64,000 nt of DNA from the NCBI RefSeq assembly GCF_015182285.1, contig NZ_PRDM01000007.1, positions 57,507 to 121,506 of the forward strand, in the 5' to 3' direction. The DNA comes from Flavobacterium hungaricum. Lineage in GTDB: Bacteria > Bacteroidota > Bacteroidia > Flavobacteriales > Flavobacteriaceae. Under the pieces are notes generated by a model. That model worked only from the letters and a program-made list of their open reading frames with translations. It made no database searches and was not told the DNA's origin. Of the stretch, positions 52,783-62,406 are shown in pieces (positions within the stretch are counted from its first letter, which is position 1; each line of letters starts with the position of its first letter). The translations under genes and the position numbers were made by a program.

Positions 52783-52852
52783 GCCACAGATTAAAAGGAT
52801 TATTTTTTTTGAAACGCTGTAAAAAATCATTTGTAATCCTTTAATCTGTGGC
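52783..52852. repeat. inverted repeat GCCACAGATTAAAAGGATTA
   Basis: The 20-base left arm (52783-52802) and the arm TAATCCTTTAATCTGTGGC (52833-52852) pair with one bulge around a 30-base loop, followed by an A run. It lies between the phosphatase fusion and the GH92 gene. It may act as terminator or processing hairpin, or be a small dispersed element. Confidence 0.7.
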
Positions 52853-52893
52853 AAAAAAAATAAATTCAAAGTTTTTAAAGAAATAAACAAGCA

Positions 52894-55161
52894 ATGAAAA
52901 TATACAGAAATATACTTTTAGGGATATCATTTTTGTTCACAATTACAAATTACGCCCAAAAAACCGTTCACCAATACGTTGATCCCATGATTGGATCAGA
53001 AGGAGTCGGGAGGGTTTTTATCGGGCCTTCGTGTCCGTACGGAATGGTAAAACCAAGTCCCGATTGCACGTCGAGTCCCAACAGCGGCTGGCTTCCGATT
53101 CCCAAAGAAGTAACCGGATTCAGTCAGGTGCACGTAAGCGGAACGGGAGGCGGCCCCAAATACGGAAACATTTCTATTATGCCCTTTTCGGGAACTTTAG
53201 ATAAAATCGACCAGACTTCTTTTAGAGCTGAAGAAAACGTCAAACTCGGATATTACGAAACGGTTTTCAAAGAAAATAAAATCAAAACCGAAATTACAAC
53301 CGGCGAAAAGGTCTCTTTTTACCGCATTACCTATCCAAAAAACAAATCCAAAGAATTAAAGATCGATCCCGGATTTTTTCTTGGGGAAGAAAAGATTCCA
53401 GATGCCAGAGAAGCCCAGCAGTTTGTGGGTTCTCAGATCGAAATTGTTTCGGATACCGAAGTAAGAGGTTACAGCAGAATCCGAGGCGGGTGGAACAACG
53501 GACGCGCTTATACGGTTTATTTCTGTGCCATTTTCGATCAGCCGATTGCTAAATATGCCACTTTTAAAGACGGTAAATTTTATAATGAAAAAACGCAGTT
53601 TGATTCAGGGAAAAAAACAGCGGCACTTGTATCTTTCGGAAATTCAGGCAAAGACGAAGTTAACGTGAAAATCGGAATTTCTTTTTTAAGTGAATTAAAA
53701 GCAAAAAACAATATCCAAGTCGAAATCCCGCATTGGGATTTTAATGCCGTTTTGAATTCATTAGAAAATAAATGGGAAAATTTATTGGGCAGAATCCAGC
53801 TTTCGCAGGATACATCAACTGAATACAAAAAAATGTTCTACACAGCTTTGTATCATACCATGATTATGCCCGTGGACCGAACAGGCGAAAATCCGTTATG
53901 GACAAACGACGAGCCGTATTACGATGATTTTTATACGATCTGGGATACCTTTCGTACTTCAAGTCCGTTGATCACCCTTATCGATTCCAAACGAAAAGTG
54001 GATATCATCAACGCCATGCTGAACATTTACAAACGCGAAGGTTTTTTACCCGAAGGAAGAAGCGGCAATGACAACGGAAGAACCCAGGGCGGCTCAAATG
54101 CTGAGGTGGTTCTGGCCGATGCTTTTGTAAAAAATCTAAAAGGCATCGATTACGAACTGGCACTGCAGGCGATGCTCAAAGACGCTGCCGTTCCGCCTGG
54201 AGGAAATGAAGAAAAAGAGGGAAGGGGCGGGCTTATGGATTACCTGAAATTAGGCTACGTTCCCTACGGTACAGACCGCGCCGGAAACCGTACAATCGAT
54301 TATTCGTACAACGATTACAATATTGCTGTTGTTGCCAAAGGTTTAGGCAGAACAGAAATATACAATCAATACATAAAACAAGCCGACAGCTGGCAGAACC
54401 TATGGCGTTCCGATTATGAAAATAACGGCGCAAAAGGCTTTATCATGCCAAAAGACAAAGACGGAAACTGGCTGGATGATGTGGTTTTCGGCGAATCAAA
54501 AATCCAGAAACCCACTTTTAAATATACGCCGGTTATCATCGAATCGCCTTGGTATGTGTGCCACTGGTGCGTGTTTTTCTACGAAGGCAATTCATGGGAA
54601 TATTCATTGAGTATTCCGCACGACGTTCCAGAACTAATTAAAAAATCAGGAGGAGAAAAAGCGTTTGAAAACAGATTGAATATTTTATTCGATTCAGAAT
54701 TGTACAATGTGGCCAACGAACCTTCATTTCTAACGCCTTGTCTGTACCACTGGATCGGAAAACCGTATTTGAGCAGTGAGAGGATCAGAACGATTATCCA
54801 GAAAAATTTCAATACTTCAAGGGAAGGACTTCCAGGTAACGATGATTCCGGCGCCATGTCTTCTTGGCTTGCTTTTCACATGATGGGATTGTATCCCAAT
54901 GCCGGACAGCCTTATTACCTGATCAATTCTCCTTTGGTCACAACCAGCACAATGAAGCTGGAAAACGGTAAAAGTTTTACAATTACAGCGAAAAAAATGA
55001 GCGGCAAAAACAAGTATATTAAAACCGCTTTTTTAAACGGAAAAGCATATAACAAAGCATGGATTTCGCACGATGATATTAATAACGGAGGAGAATTGAT
55101 TTTAGAAATGGATTCGAAACCTTCCTCTTGGGGAACAACGATATTACCACCGTCAAAATAA
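52894..55161 (+). CDS. GH92-family alpha-mannosidase
   Basis: A 755-residue secreted glycosidase (signal peptide ending TNYAQ). It has the GH92 marks YVDPMIGSEGVGRVFIGPSC, GFSQVHVSGTGG, WDTFRTSSPLITLIDS, the GRSGNDNG run near 390 and GNDDSGAMSSWLAFHMMGLY with acidic catalytic-region residues. GH92 enzymes are calcium-dependent exo-alpha-mannosidases, mostly alpha-1,2 on N-glycans and yeast mannan; some act on mannose-phosphate-mannose. With the phosphatase fusion this fits a phosphomannan or phosphorylated N-glycan target. Confidence 0.94.
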   Translation: MKIYRNILLGISFLFTITNYAQKTVHQYVDPMIGSEGVGRVFIGPSCPYGMVKPSPDCTSSPNSGWLPIPKEVTGFSQVHVSGTGGGPKYGNISIMPFSGTLDKIDQTSFRAEENVKLGYYETVFKENKIKTEITTGEKVSFYRITYPKNKSKELKIDPGFFLGEEKIPDAREAQQFVGSQIEIVSDTEVRGYSRIRGGWNNGRAYTVYFCAIFDQPIAKYATFKDGKFYNEKTQFDSGKKTAALVSFGNSGKDEVNVKIGISFLSELKAKNNIQVEIPHWDFNAVLNSLENKWENLLGRIQLSQDTSTEYKKMFYTALYHTMIMPVDRTGENPLWTNDEPYYDDFYTIWDTFRTSSPLITLIDSKRKVDIINAMLNIYKREGFLPEGRSGNDNGRTQGGSNAEVVLADAFVKNLKGIDYELALQAMLKDAAVPPGGNEEKEGRGGLMDYLKLGYVPYGTDRAGNRTIDYSYNDYNIAVVAKGLGRTEIYNQYIKQADSWQNLWRSDYENNGAKGFIMPKDKDGNWLDDVVFGESKIQKPTFKYTPVIIESPWYVCHWCVFFYEGNSWEYSLSIPHDVPELIKKSGGEKAFENRLNILFDSELYNVANEPSFLTPCLYHWIGKPYLSSERIRTIIQKNFNTSREGLPGNDDSGAMSSWLAFHMMGLYPNAGQPYYLINSPLVTTSTMKLENGKSFTITAKKMSGKNKYIKTAFLNGKAYNKAWISHDDINNGGELILEMDSKPSSWGTTILPPSK

Positions 55162-55171
55162 AATTCAAAAG

Positions 55172-55738
55172 ATGAAAAAAATACTTTTATCCCTTCTATT
55201 CTGCGCGGTTTCTCAAATCGGAATTGCACAAAACACAATTCCGACACTTAAAAACAATACCGAATTACAGTATGTCTGCAAACTGCACGGACAAACCAGA
55301 TCACTGTCCCTTAAAACCAATTTAGAAAATGACGGAGTTACTTTTAAATTAGAAACCAGAGGCGTAAAAAGCAGTATCGTAACCACAAAAGAAGGATTAA
55401 AAAACGGAACTGCCTTAAGTTACAATCAGGGTGAATATGCGCCGGTCTTAAACCTGAAACCAACCGAAACTTTCTTTATGATTTCGCAGTCTGCTTATCA
55501 GGAATTAATAAAAAATAAAAAGTTTGTGTACAACAATACGACTTATGATTTAATCGCCGAGGATTCACAGACAGCTGTATTTCTGGACGGCAAACTGGTA
55601 GAAACCTTTCGCATAAAAGCCCAAATCGACGAAACCGAAATGTGGATTGTAAAAAATCCGGAGTTTCCGTTGATCTGTAAAGTGATTAAAAATCCGCTGG
55701 GAATCAACTGGACATTGGTTAAAGTTGTAGATAAGTAA
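55172..55738 (+). CDS. small secreted protein of unknown function in the PUL
   Basis: A 188-residue protein with a signal peptide (ending QIGIAQ), starting 10 bp after the GH92 stop, so it is in the same transcript. The mature part is beta rich (TELQYVCKLHGQTRSLSLKT, VTFKLETRGVKSSIVTT, then MWIVKNPEFPLICKVIKNP). It resembles the small DUF3108-like or lipocalin-like secreted proteins in overall pattern, but no family is recognised with confidence. Being last in the PUL, it may bind the glycan or help the enzymes (inference). Confidence 0.8.
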   Translation: MKKILLSLLFCAVSQIGIAQNTIPTLKNNTELQYVCKLHGQTRSLSLKTNLENDGVTFKLETRGVKSSIVTTKEGLKNGTALSYNQGEYAPVLNLKPTETFFMISQSAYQELIKNKKFVYNNTTYDLIAEDSQTAVFLDGKLVETFRIKAQIDETEMWIVKNPEFPLICKVIKNPLGINWTLVKVVDK

Positions 55739-55844
55739 ACGTGTAAAAGAAAAGGAACCTTAAAAAATCTGGACGGTTGTGCGGTAAATAATTGCGGGTT
55801 TATTAAAATTGCTATATCTTCGGACTGAAACAAATTAATTAGCA

Positions 55845-58328
55845 GTGAAGGTAGAAGGCAGTGTAAATGAGTATTTATTTTTAAAAAATAAGGGAGAAAC
55901 CGGATCTCTGATTGCAGCAATGGATTGGAACGCCTCACCTTTAGGGCCTTTAGAATCCTGGTCAGAAAGTCTTCGAACTTCATTAGGAATCATGCTTGCT
56001 TCTCGCGTCCCGATGTTTATTGTATGGGGACAAGAAAAAACACTTCTCTACAACGATTCTTTCCTGCCTTTTCTTAAAGGAAGCGACATTCATACTGTTT
56101 CTCTAGGAAAACCATTAAGTGCTGTGCTGCATTCTGAATGGAAATCGGTATCAGAGGCCGTTAATGACATTATAGATAAAGATGTTTTCAAGTCTGAGTC
56201 TAATATAGTTTCGTCTTTAAGCCATAATGGAGTACTACAAAAGGTTTATCTTACTGTGGGCTACAGTGTTATCTATAATCAAAACGATGGTATTGACGGG
56301 ATTTTTGCTACTTGTATAGAAAGTTCTGCCCTTATACCAGATGTCATCGCATCAACTTCAGTTAGGTCACAGCTCAATACTGTTTTAATGCAGTCCAATG
56401 CAGGAATTGCGCAAGCCGATATAACTGGAAGAGTAATAGAGGTAAACGATCGGTACTGCCAGATGCTGGGATATAGCCGCACAGAGATTCTAAAAATGAA
56501 TTTAGGAGAGCTTACCCATCCTGAGGATCTGGAACTCAATATGAAAATGCTGCAGGAGTGTATCGAAAAAGGAAAAGACTTTTTGATCACAAAACGCTAT
56601 GTATGCGGAGACGGATCTATAATCTGGGTCAACAACAGCGTTTCTATTGTCATGGATCCTGCGGGAGAAAAATATATTACTGCTATAGCAATTGATATTA
56701 CCGCTGAAAAAGAAAAAGAAGAAAAACTGCTGGCAAGTGAAGCGCATCTGCAGCTGCTGCGAGATACAGTGCCTGCCATGATTTTTTATCTGGACCAGCA
56801 GCAAAGATATGTTTCCTACAATACCGTTTTTAAAGAATGGTTTGCTGTAGAAGGAGATCAGGCGGTTGGTAAAACAGTCAAAGAATTTTTAGGAGAAGCG
56901 GCTTACAGCAAAACACTTCCTCATCTTCAAATTGCCTACGGAGGTGAACAGGAAAAATACGAGATGTTTGCGCCTTCTAGAATGGGAGTTAAAAGATGGC
57001 TGAGTATTGTGTATACGCCGCATAAAAACCAAAATGGAAAAGTAATTGGCTTGATTGTTCACGCTACAGACATTACACAGAGTAAATTAACCGAATTTGC
57101 ACTTCGTGAAAGTGAAGCAAAACTCCGCTCTGCTGTCGAAGTAGCACAATTGGGTACCTGGTCACTTGATATTGAAACTGGAATGAGCACTTTTTCTGAA
57201 CGACATGCAGCCATGTTCGGATTAGAAGCAACCATAATGCCTTCTGAAAGTATCAGAGCTTTGATAAAACCTTCGGATTATAAACGAGTAACAGAAGCTT
57301 TTTGGGAAGCACAAAAACCGGGATCCAACGGAGCCTATGAGTCAGAGTACAGCATCATTCATGGGATCACCAAACAGGAACGCGTTATTCATGCGGTTGG
57401 CCAGACTTATTTTGATGAGAATGGAAAAGCTTTGGTGATAAGCGGTACCACGCAGGATATTACCATTCATAAAGAATTGCAGCTGGAACTCGAGAACGAA
57501 GTAGCCGTTAGAACCAAAGAGCTTGATGCTGTATTAAAAGAACTCCAAGTAGCCAATCAGGAACTGGAACAATCTAATAATGCTCTTAAATATTCTAATG
57601 AAGAGCTGGCGCAATTTGCTTATGTGGCCAGTCATGACCTTCAGGAACCACTTCGAAAAATTCAGATTTTTGCGGCCATGCTTCAGGAAGAAACTTTAAG
57701 AAGAGATCCTAAAACTATTATTGAAAAAATTTCCCTTTCCGCTGCCAGAATGAGCCAGCTGATTTCTGATCTTCTGGCGTTTTCAAGGCTTATTCAACCA
57801 GAGAAAAGCCTGCTGAAAGTAGATCTCAACGAGGTCTTACAAAATATATGGACTGATTTTGAGCTGGCTGTTAGTGAAAGCGGTGCCGAAATAATTTTTG
57901 AAAACCTCCCTGTACTTCAGGCCGTGGGATTGCAGATGAACCAGTTATTTTATAATCTGGTAAGCAATTCACTAAAATTTGTGCGTCCAGATACTGCCCC
58001 AAAAATTAAAATAAGTACAGCCGTTTTGTCTCCTGAAAGCGCGGCAAAGTTGAGCGGTGCTCCACTGCTTAATACCAACTACTTCCATATTCTGTTTCAA
58101 GATAATGGAATTGGTTTTGAAAAAGGTTATGAGAATCAGATTTTTGAGATTTTCAAGCGACTTCACGTGCAGACTATCTTTCCCGGAAGCGGCATAGGAT
58201 TGGCTTTGTGCAGGAGAATTGTCATGAATCATCAAGGTTTCATGTTTGCAGAATCTCAGGCAGGACAAGGAAGTACGTTTCATATATTTCTTCCAGATCT
58301 ATCAACAACAGAATTCCAGCAGGATTAA
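55845..58328 (+). CDS. soluble multi-PAS sensor histidine kinase
   Basis: An 827-residue cytoplasmic kinase with a GTG start. An N-terminal GAF-like region opens with AMDWNASPLGPLESW, typical of these kinases. Three PAS modules follow (about 175-300, 300-425 and 430-550; for example QADITGRVIEVNDRYCQMLG). HisKA has its His in FAYVASHDLQEPLRKIQIF, and the HATPase has FYNLVSNSLKFV, DNGIGFEKG and GSGIGLALCRRIV. No membrane segment is visible, so it senses an internal signal such as redox state or light. A response regulator gene converges on it at 58365. Confidence 0.93.
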   Translation: MKVEGSVNEYLFLKNKGETGSLIAAMDWNASPLGPLESWSESLRTSLGIMLASRVPMFIVWGQEKTLLYNDSFLPFLKGSDIHTVSLGKPLSAVLHSEWKSVSEAVNDIIDKDVFKSESNIVSSLSHNGVLQKVYLTVGYSVIYNQNDGIDGIFATCIESSALIPDVIASTSVRSQLNTVLMQSNAGIAQADITGRVIEVNDRYCQMLGYSRTEILKMNLGELTHPEDLELNMKMLQECIEKGKDFLITKRYVCGDGSIIWVNNSVSIVMDPAGEKYITAIAIDITAEKEKEEKLLASEAHLQLLRDTVPAMIFYLDQQQRYVSYNTVFKEWFAVEGDQAVGKTVKEFLGEAAYSKTLPHLQIAYGGEQEKYEMFAPSRMGVKRWLSIVYTPHKNQNGKVIGLIVHATDITQSKLTEFALRESEAKLRSAVEVAQLGTWSLDIETGMSTFSERHAAMFGLEATIMPSESIRALIKPSDYKRVTEAFWEAQKPGSNGAYESEYSIIHGITKQERVIHAVGQTYFDENGKALVISGTTQDITIHKELQLELENEVAVRTKELDAVLKELQVANQELEQSNNALKYSNEELAQFAYVASHDLQEPLRKIQIFAAMLQEETLRRDPKTIIEKISLSAARMSQLISDLLAFSRLIQPEKSLLKVDLNEVLQNIWTDFELAVSESGAEIIFENLPVLQAVGLQMNQLFYNLVSNSLKFVRPDTAPKIKISTAVLSPESAAKLSGAPLLNTNYFHILFQDNGIGFEKGYENQIFEIFKRLHVQTIFPGSGIGLALCRRIVMNHQGFMFAESQAGQGSTFHIFLPDLSTTEFQQD

Positions 58329-58364
58329 AAATACCTGCTGCGGAATATCTCAGTAAAAAAAATA

Positions 58365-58796
58365 TTATCCCTTGTATACGAAATTCTCTATCGTAACAGC
58401 TCGTTGCTGCCAGTCTATTGAAAGTACGTATTCAATAGATTTTTTCAGCTCACTAATTGAAACGGTTTTTTTTAGGTACAAAGAAGCACCAAGATCAAAA
58501 CATTTTTGAACGGTTTCTAAATTTCCGGCCGTAGAAAGAATAATTACTGGAATTTCTTTTAAATTTGGAGAACCTTTTATTTCCTGAAGAACTTCAAAAC
58601 CATCTTTAATAGGCATATTTAAGTCCAGAAATATTAATGAAGGATAAGGCGGAGGATTTTTAAGTTTGAGAAGCATATCATCCCCTAATTCAAAAAGACT
58701 TAAATTTTCGCCAATTTGAAGCGCAACTTCTTCAAAAAACATTCTGTCATCTTCATCATCGTCTACATAAAATAGTGTAGTAGTATCTAAGGCCAT
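58365..58796 (-). CDS. single-domain response regulator
   Basis: A 143-residue receiver from ATG 58796; the longer frame upstream is AT-rich leader. It has FYVDDDEDD, SLIFLDLNMP (phospho-acceptor Asp), ILSTAGN and LYLKKTVSI in place of the usual Lys-Pro. It lacks an output domain. Its 3' end faces the 3' end of the PAS kinase gene with 36 bp between, and a small hairpin CAGCAGG/CCTGCTG (58317-58340) lies there. Partnership with that kinase is likely but not proven. Confidence 0.9.
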   Translation of the reverse strand: MALDTTTLFYVDDDEDDRMFFEEVALQIGENLSLFELGDDMLLKLKNPPPYPSLIFLDLNMPIKDGFEVLQEIKGSPNLKEIPVIILSTAGNLETVQKCFDLGASLYLKKTVSISELKKSIEYVLSIDWQQRAVTIENFVYKG

Positions 58797-59143
58797 AGAA
58801 TTAATTATCTGCAGGCAAAGATAAATATTTTGATTGTACTTTAAGTAAAGCTGCAATTTTAAAAACCAATTCTGATTCGTACTGATGCTTTATTTTCTTC
58901 TTCAATAATGATTTTTAGGTAAAAAACAGGGATTTAAACTTTGTTTCATTTTATAATTTGAAACAAGTTCAAAAGGTTGAAACCAATATAATGTAAGGAT
59001 TAATATGATTTTGGGTTCTGATAATCAGTTACTTTAATTCACCGCCAATTTTAAATTACAATTTCTTTATGTGCGTTGGTCCTTTATAAAACGTCTATTT
59101 TCTTCTTTTTATTTTTTTGTCTAAAAAAAAATGAAAGTAAGAC

Positions 59144-61858
59144 TTAAAGAATTGCAATCTTTCCAGTCTGGACGCCGCCTGAATCTGTTATTATTTTATA
59201 AATGTAAATTCCTGAAGCGGTATTTTTTATGTTGATACTGTTAGTTTTAGAAAGTAATGACGAAGTAATCGTGTTTTGCCCGCTCATATTGTACAAGTAA
59301 AAAACAGCATTTTCCTCTTTTTTGGCTTCAATAATTAATTCATCATTTTTACTGATCAATGTCGGATGAATAAAAAACAGAACATCACCTAGATAATTAG
59401 CATCAAGAATTGCAGAACTTATCACATTATTGTTTTCTAAAATGATGTTTATTTTATATTTATTACTGCCCTTTAGTGGAGCAGTATCTAAAAAAGAAAA
59501 TGTTTTTAAATTGAAGTCCTCTACCGTACCAATAACATCTTCCGTATTATTAATTATTTTTACTAATTCAATTTTTTTGATATTGTATAAACTGAATAGA
59601 CTGGCACTAATCTTAATGTTGTTTTCTTCGTAAACTTCGGCGAAAGCCAATTCAAAATAACAATTTGTATTTTCATCATGCGGTAATGTCGACTCACTTT
59701 TTATTCCTTCATTAGTATCAAAAACAGGGACAACCGTATAAATTTTTCCGTCAGTATAAGTGTAAGTGGCGTTTAGTATTTGTTCTTTTAATTCTAAATG
59801 ATCTCCTGTGAGCTGATAAATATTAAACAAACCCACATCAGCAGGTTTGTCCCAATTAATTTCTGTTGTGCCGTCACAAATTAAGCTCGTGCTGATATTT
59901 AAGTCATAAGAAATCGTAAAACTCTCAGAGAGATAATCGGTATTGCCAATAGTCATTTTTAATTGTGCTTTCGAGAACTTTTTTGCTGAAGGAATGTAAT
60001 TAAATTGTTCACGATCCAGATTTATTCCGTTAGCAATAACTTCCCATGTTTGTCCATTATCGTAGCTGATAGACAATTGTCCCGTACCGCCAGAAAACGA
60101 AGAATCCCATTTAAAAGGAGAAAGAGTTTTACCATCGTAAGGGAAATTATCATTTTTAACCGGATAACTCCATTCAAACTGATTTACCAATTCATATTCA
60201 TAAACAATGCTGTATTCTTGAGAATCATTGGACACATATGAGCCCGTAATATCGATCTTGTAAGATCCAGCTAAAGGACTTTCGATAGTTACTTGCTCGA
60301 TATTATTAATTTTATCTTTTCCTCTTACAGCAGATTCTTCGGGAACATTTGGATTAAGAACCCAAGGCAGCAAAAGAGCATCGTCGGGCGAAAGAACTTC
60401 CAGATCCAAATCGTTTACCAGACTTATATTGCTGTTTATTGGGGCAGGCAGATCGTTCCATACCAATGTGATTTTTAAATTTTTAGCATCCGTCGGAACC
60501 GTAATCCAATGCGAATTGATTTCTTTAGAAGCCAGATTGCCCGATATAAATCTATTTTCGCTGATCGTTTTTAAACATTTAGCTGCATTAATACTCCCAT
60601 AACCATAAGTAAAATCGGGACCTGTATTGCCTAAATCCTTTGCACTATTAATTAAAATTGCTTTAGTCAATGCATTAGACAAAGCGCTGCTATGTGTAGT
60701 TTTATAATGTTGCTTCATAAGCGTGACAATTCCCGAAACCAATGCTGTGGAGTTTGAAGTTCCCTGTGTGCTAAAAGCCGTTAGCTCTGGTTTTATCCGG
60801 CCGTCGTAAGCAGGGCCTTTTGAAGAAAACGGCATAATAACCTCATTTTGATCAATGCATCCCAATACAATACTATTCTTAGATTGTTTAAAATTACCTG
60901 TAATAGATTTATAGCCCTGAACGCCAATATTACCAGAAGAAAAGCAATGCGTCAAATCAGGATTTAAGAATAATTGGGAGTCATAAGCATTGGCCAGGGA
61001 ACCATAAAAGTTTTCAATTTCGGTTCCGTACGAGTGATTTTGAATAACAGCACCTTCTAGTGCAGGTATTTCGTCAGGATAGAGATTCAAAAAGTCAGAC
61101 GAAAGTATTTTAGCCTCTTGCGCGACTCCTTTTCCTAATGCAGAACTATTTCCTAATCCGGAAACAATAGTGGCCATAGCCGTTGCATGGCTCGAAACAG
61201 TTGAAGATTGCAGGGTAGAAGGAGTGTTCTTGTTTAAAAGATCAATATCATTAACATCAAAAAAATCATCTTTAATCGATACAATTTGATCTTTTCCAGT
61301 TAAAAGAGGGAAATTAGAATGGACTTTATTGATAGAATTAATAGTGAAATTTTGATCTGCAATTTTAGATTCCTTTTTGGGCTGCAGCGATTCCTGTGAT
61401 ACAGAAGTTACACTGGTAAAGTTTATAATTTCATCAACAATTTTTTCCGAATCGCTTTTTATTAGTACAAGCTGATTGTCAATTATGGTAAGGTCAGTAA
61501 CATTTATTGATTTTAAGTCGGATATTAAAACTTCGATAGCATTAGTTCCTATGATATAGGATCTGTCTTCTTTATGATTTGAAAAATTGGAGGGTAATTT
61601 CCACAAACTATTTACAGGAAGATTTTTTTTTGAAGCTAGGTCAGAGTCGCGGTTTTTATTCTCAACAATACAAAACGTACTGTCTAATTTTTTGACAATC
61701 TTGTAGTTGTTTTGATGTGCATTTTCTAAAGATGTAAAATAGTATGGTTCAGGCTTTCTTACGTTTTCCTTTTTTACGTATTGGTTCCATTTTTCAGAAA
61801 CCTGTGAGAAACTGATTGTCGTTATTATAAAAAAAAGAAAAGTAATCCGTGTCTTCAT
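59144..61858 (-). CDS. secreted subtilisin-like serine protease with C-terminal sorting domain
   Basis: A 904-residue S8 peptidase with a signal peptide (ending TTISFSQ), a propeptide to about 170, then the catalytic domain. The triad is Asp in IVSIKDDFFD, His224 in VSSHATAMATIVSG and Ser368 in GTSNSTALVSG. The Asp and His motifs depart from the usual DTG and HGT. Beta-sandwich domains follow, and the last 75 residues (ENAVFYLYNMSGQNTI, then NTASGIYIYKIITDSGGVQTGKI) have the pattern of a type IX secretion C-terminal domain. It is therefore expected to be exported through T9SS and released or attached at the surface. Confidence 0.9.
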   Translation of the reverse strand: MKTRITFLFFIITTISFSQVSEKWNQYVKKENVRKPEPYYFTSLENAHQNNYKIVKKLDSTFCIVENKNRDSDLASKKNLPVNSLWKLPSNFSNHKEDRSYIIGTNAIEVLISDLKSINVTDLTIIDNQLVLIKSDSEKIVDEIINFTSVTSVSQESLQPKKESKIADQNFTINSINKVHSNFPLLTGKDQIVSIKDDFFDVNDIDLLNKNTPSTLQSSTVSSHATAMATIVSGLGNSSALGKGVAQEAKILSSDFLNLYPDEIPALEGAVIQNHSYGTEIENFYGSLANAYDSQLFLNPDLTHCFSSGNIGVQGYKSITGNFKQSKNSIVLGCIDQNEVIMPFSSKGPAYDGRIKPELTAFSTQGTSNSTALVSGIVTLMKQHYKTTHSSALSNALTKAILINSAKDLGNTGPDFTYGYGSINAAKCLKTISENRFISGNLASKEINSHWITVPTDAKNLKITLVWNDLPAPINSNISLVNDLDLEVLSPDDALLLPWVLNPNVPEESAVRGKDKINNIEQVTIESPLAGSYKIDITGSYVSNDSQEYSIVYEYELVNQFEWSYPVKNDNFPYDGKTLSPFKWDSSFSGGTGQLSISYDNGQTWEVIANGINLDREQFNYIPSAKKFSKAQLKMTIGNTDYLSESFTISYDLNISTSLICDGTTEINWDKPADVGLFNIYQLTGDHLELKEQILNATYTYTDGKIYTVVPVFDTNEGIKSESTLPHDENTNCYFELAFAEVYEENNIKISASLFSLYNIKKIELVKIINNTEDVIGTVEDFNLKTFSFLDTAPLKGSNKYKINIILENNNVISSAILDANYLGDVLFFIHPTLISKNDELIIEAKKEENAVFYLYNMSGQNTITSSLLSKTNSINIKNTASGIYIYKIITDSGGVQTGKIAIL

Positions 61859-62406
61859 TTATTATAGAGGTTAGGGGCAATACCTTACATCCTTATCAAT
61901 GTTCTAAAAAAAAAGGTTGTTCAATGCTTATTTCTTATAAAATAATCAAGAGATAAAGATTAATTGTTTCTATTTTAAATATTTATCGATGTAGGTAAAT
62001 CAAAGTTATTAAAATATTTGTAAAAATTTTATGATTTTTATTTTCCTGCAAATTCTTTCAAATCTGTAAGACAAAATCCTCTTTTTAAGCTCATTTTTCA
62101 ATTTTGCATGACGTACAATTGATTAAAATGATTTTTTTAACAAATTCAAAATAACAAATAGTATTATTCTTACCAACCAGCTGATTCTTACTCCTATACT
62201 GATTTTACTGGGGCTGCGATAAAAATAAGATAAATTTTATTAAAAAATTAAGTTAAAATAATTTAACAAAAAGTGTTAATTTTGTTAAATTGTAATTTTA
62301 TAAGTATTTTAAGATTAAAAATTATATAAATTTGATAACAAGTATTACAATATTTTGTAAAGACCCCATTTTTATCAACTTATTTAACAACCAAAAAACT
62401 ATTATT
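61859..62406. other. AT-rich divergent intergenic region with a 12-bp inverted repeat
   Basis: These 548 bp separate the divergent subtilase and HEIGH-peptidase genes. No gene is seen. AATTTAACAAAA (62260-62271) and TTTTGTTAAATT (62280-62291) are a perfect 12-bp inverted repeat with an 8-base loop, about 115 bp before the peptidase start, and may be an operator. No clear -33/-7 pair could be fixed. Confidence 0.45.

Noticed and set aside
52393..52890. Minus-strand open frame of 165 codons over the end of the phosphatase gene.
   Set aside because: It is antisense to conserved alkaline phosphatase motifs and its product has no domain pattern.
58317..58340. Hairpin CAGCAGG/CCTGCTG at the end of the PAS kinase gene as a terminator.
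   Set aside because: The stem overlaps the stop region and lacks a following T run on either strand, so it was not listed as a terminator.
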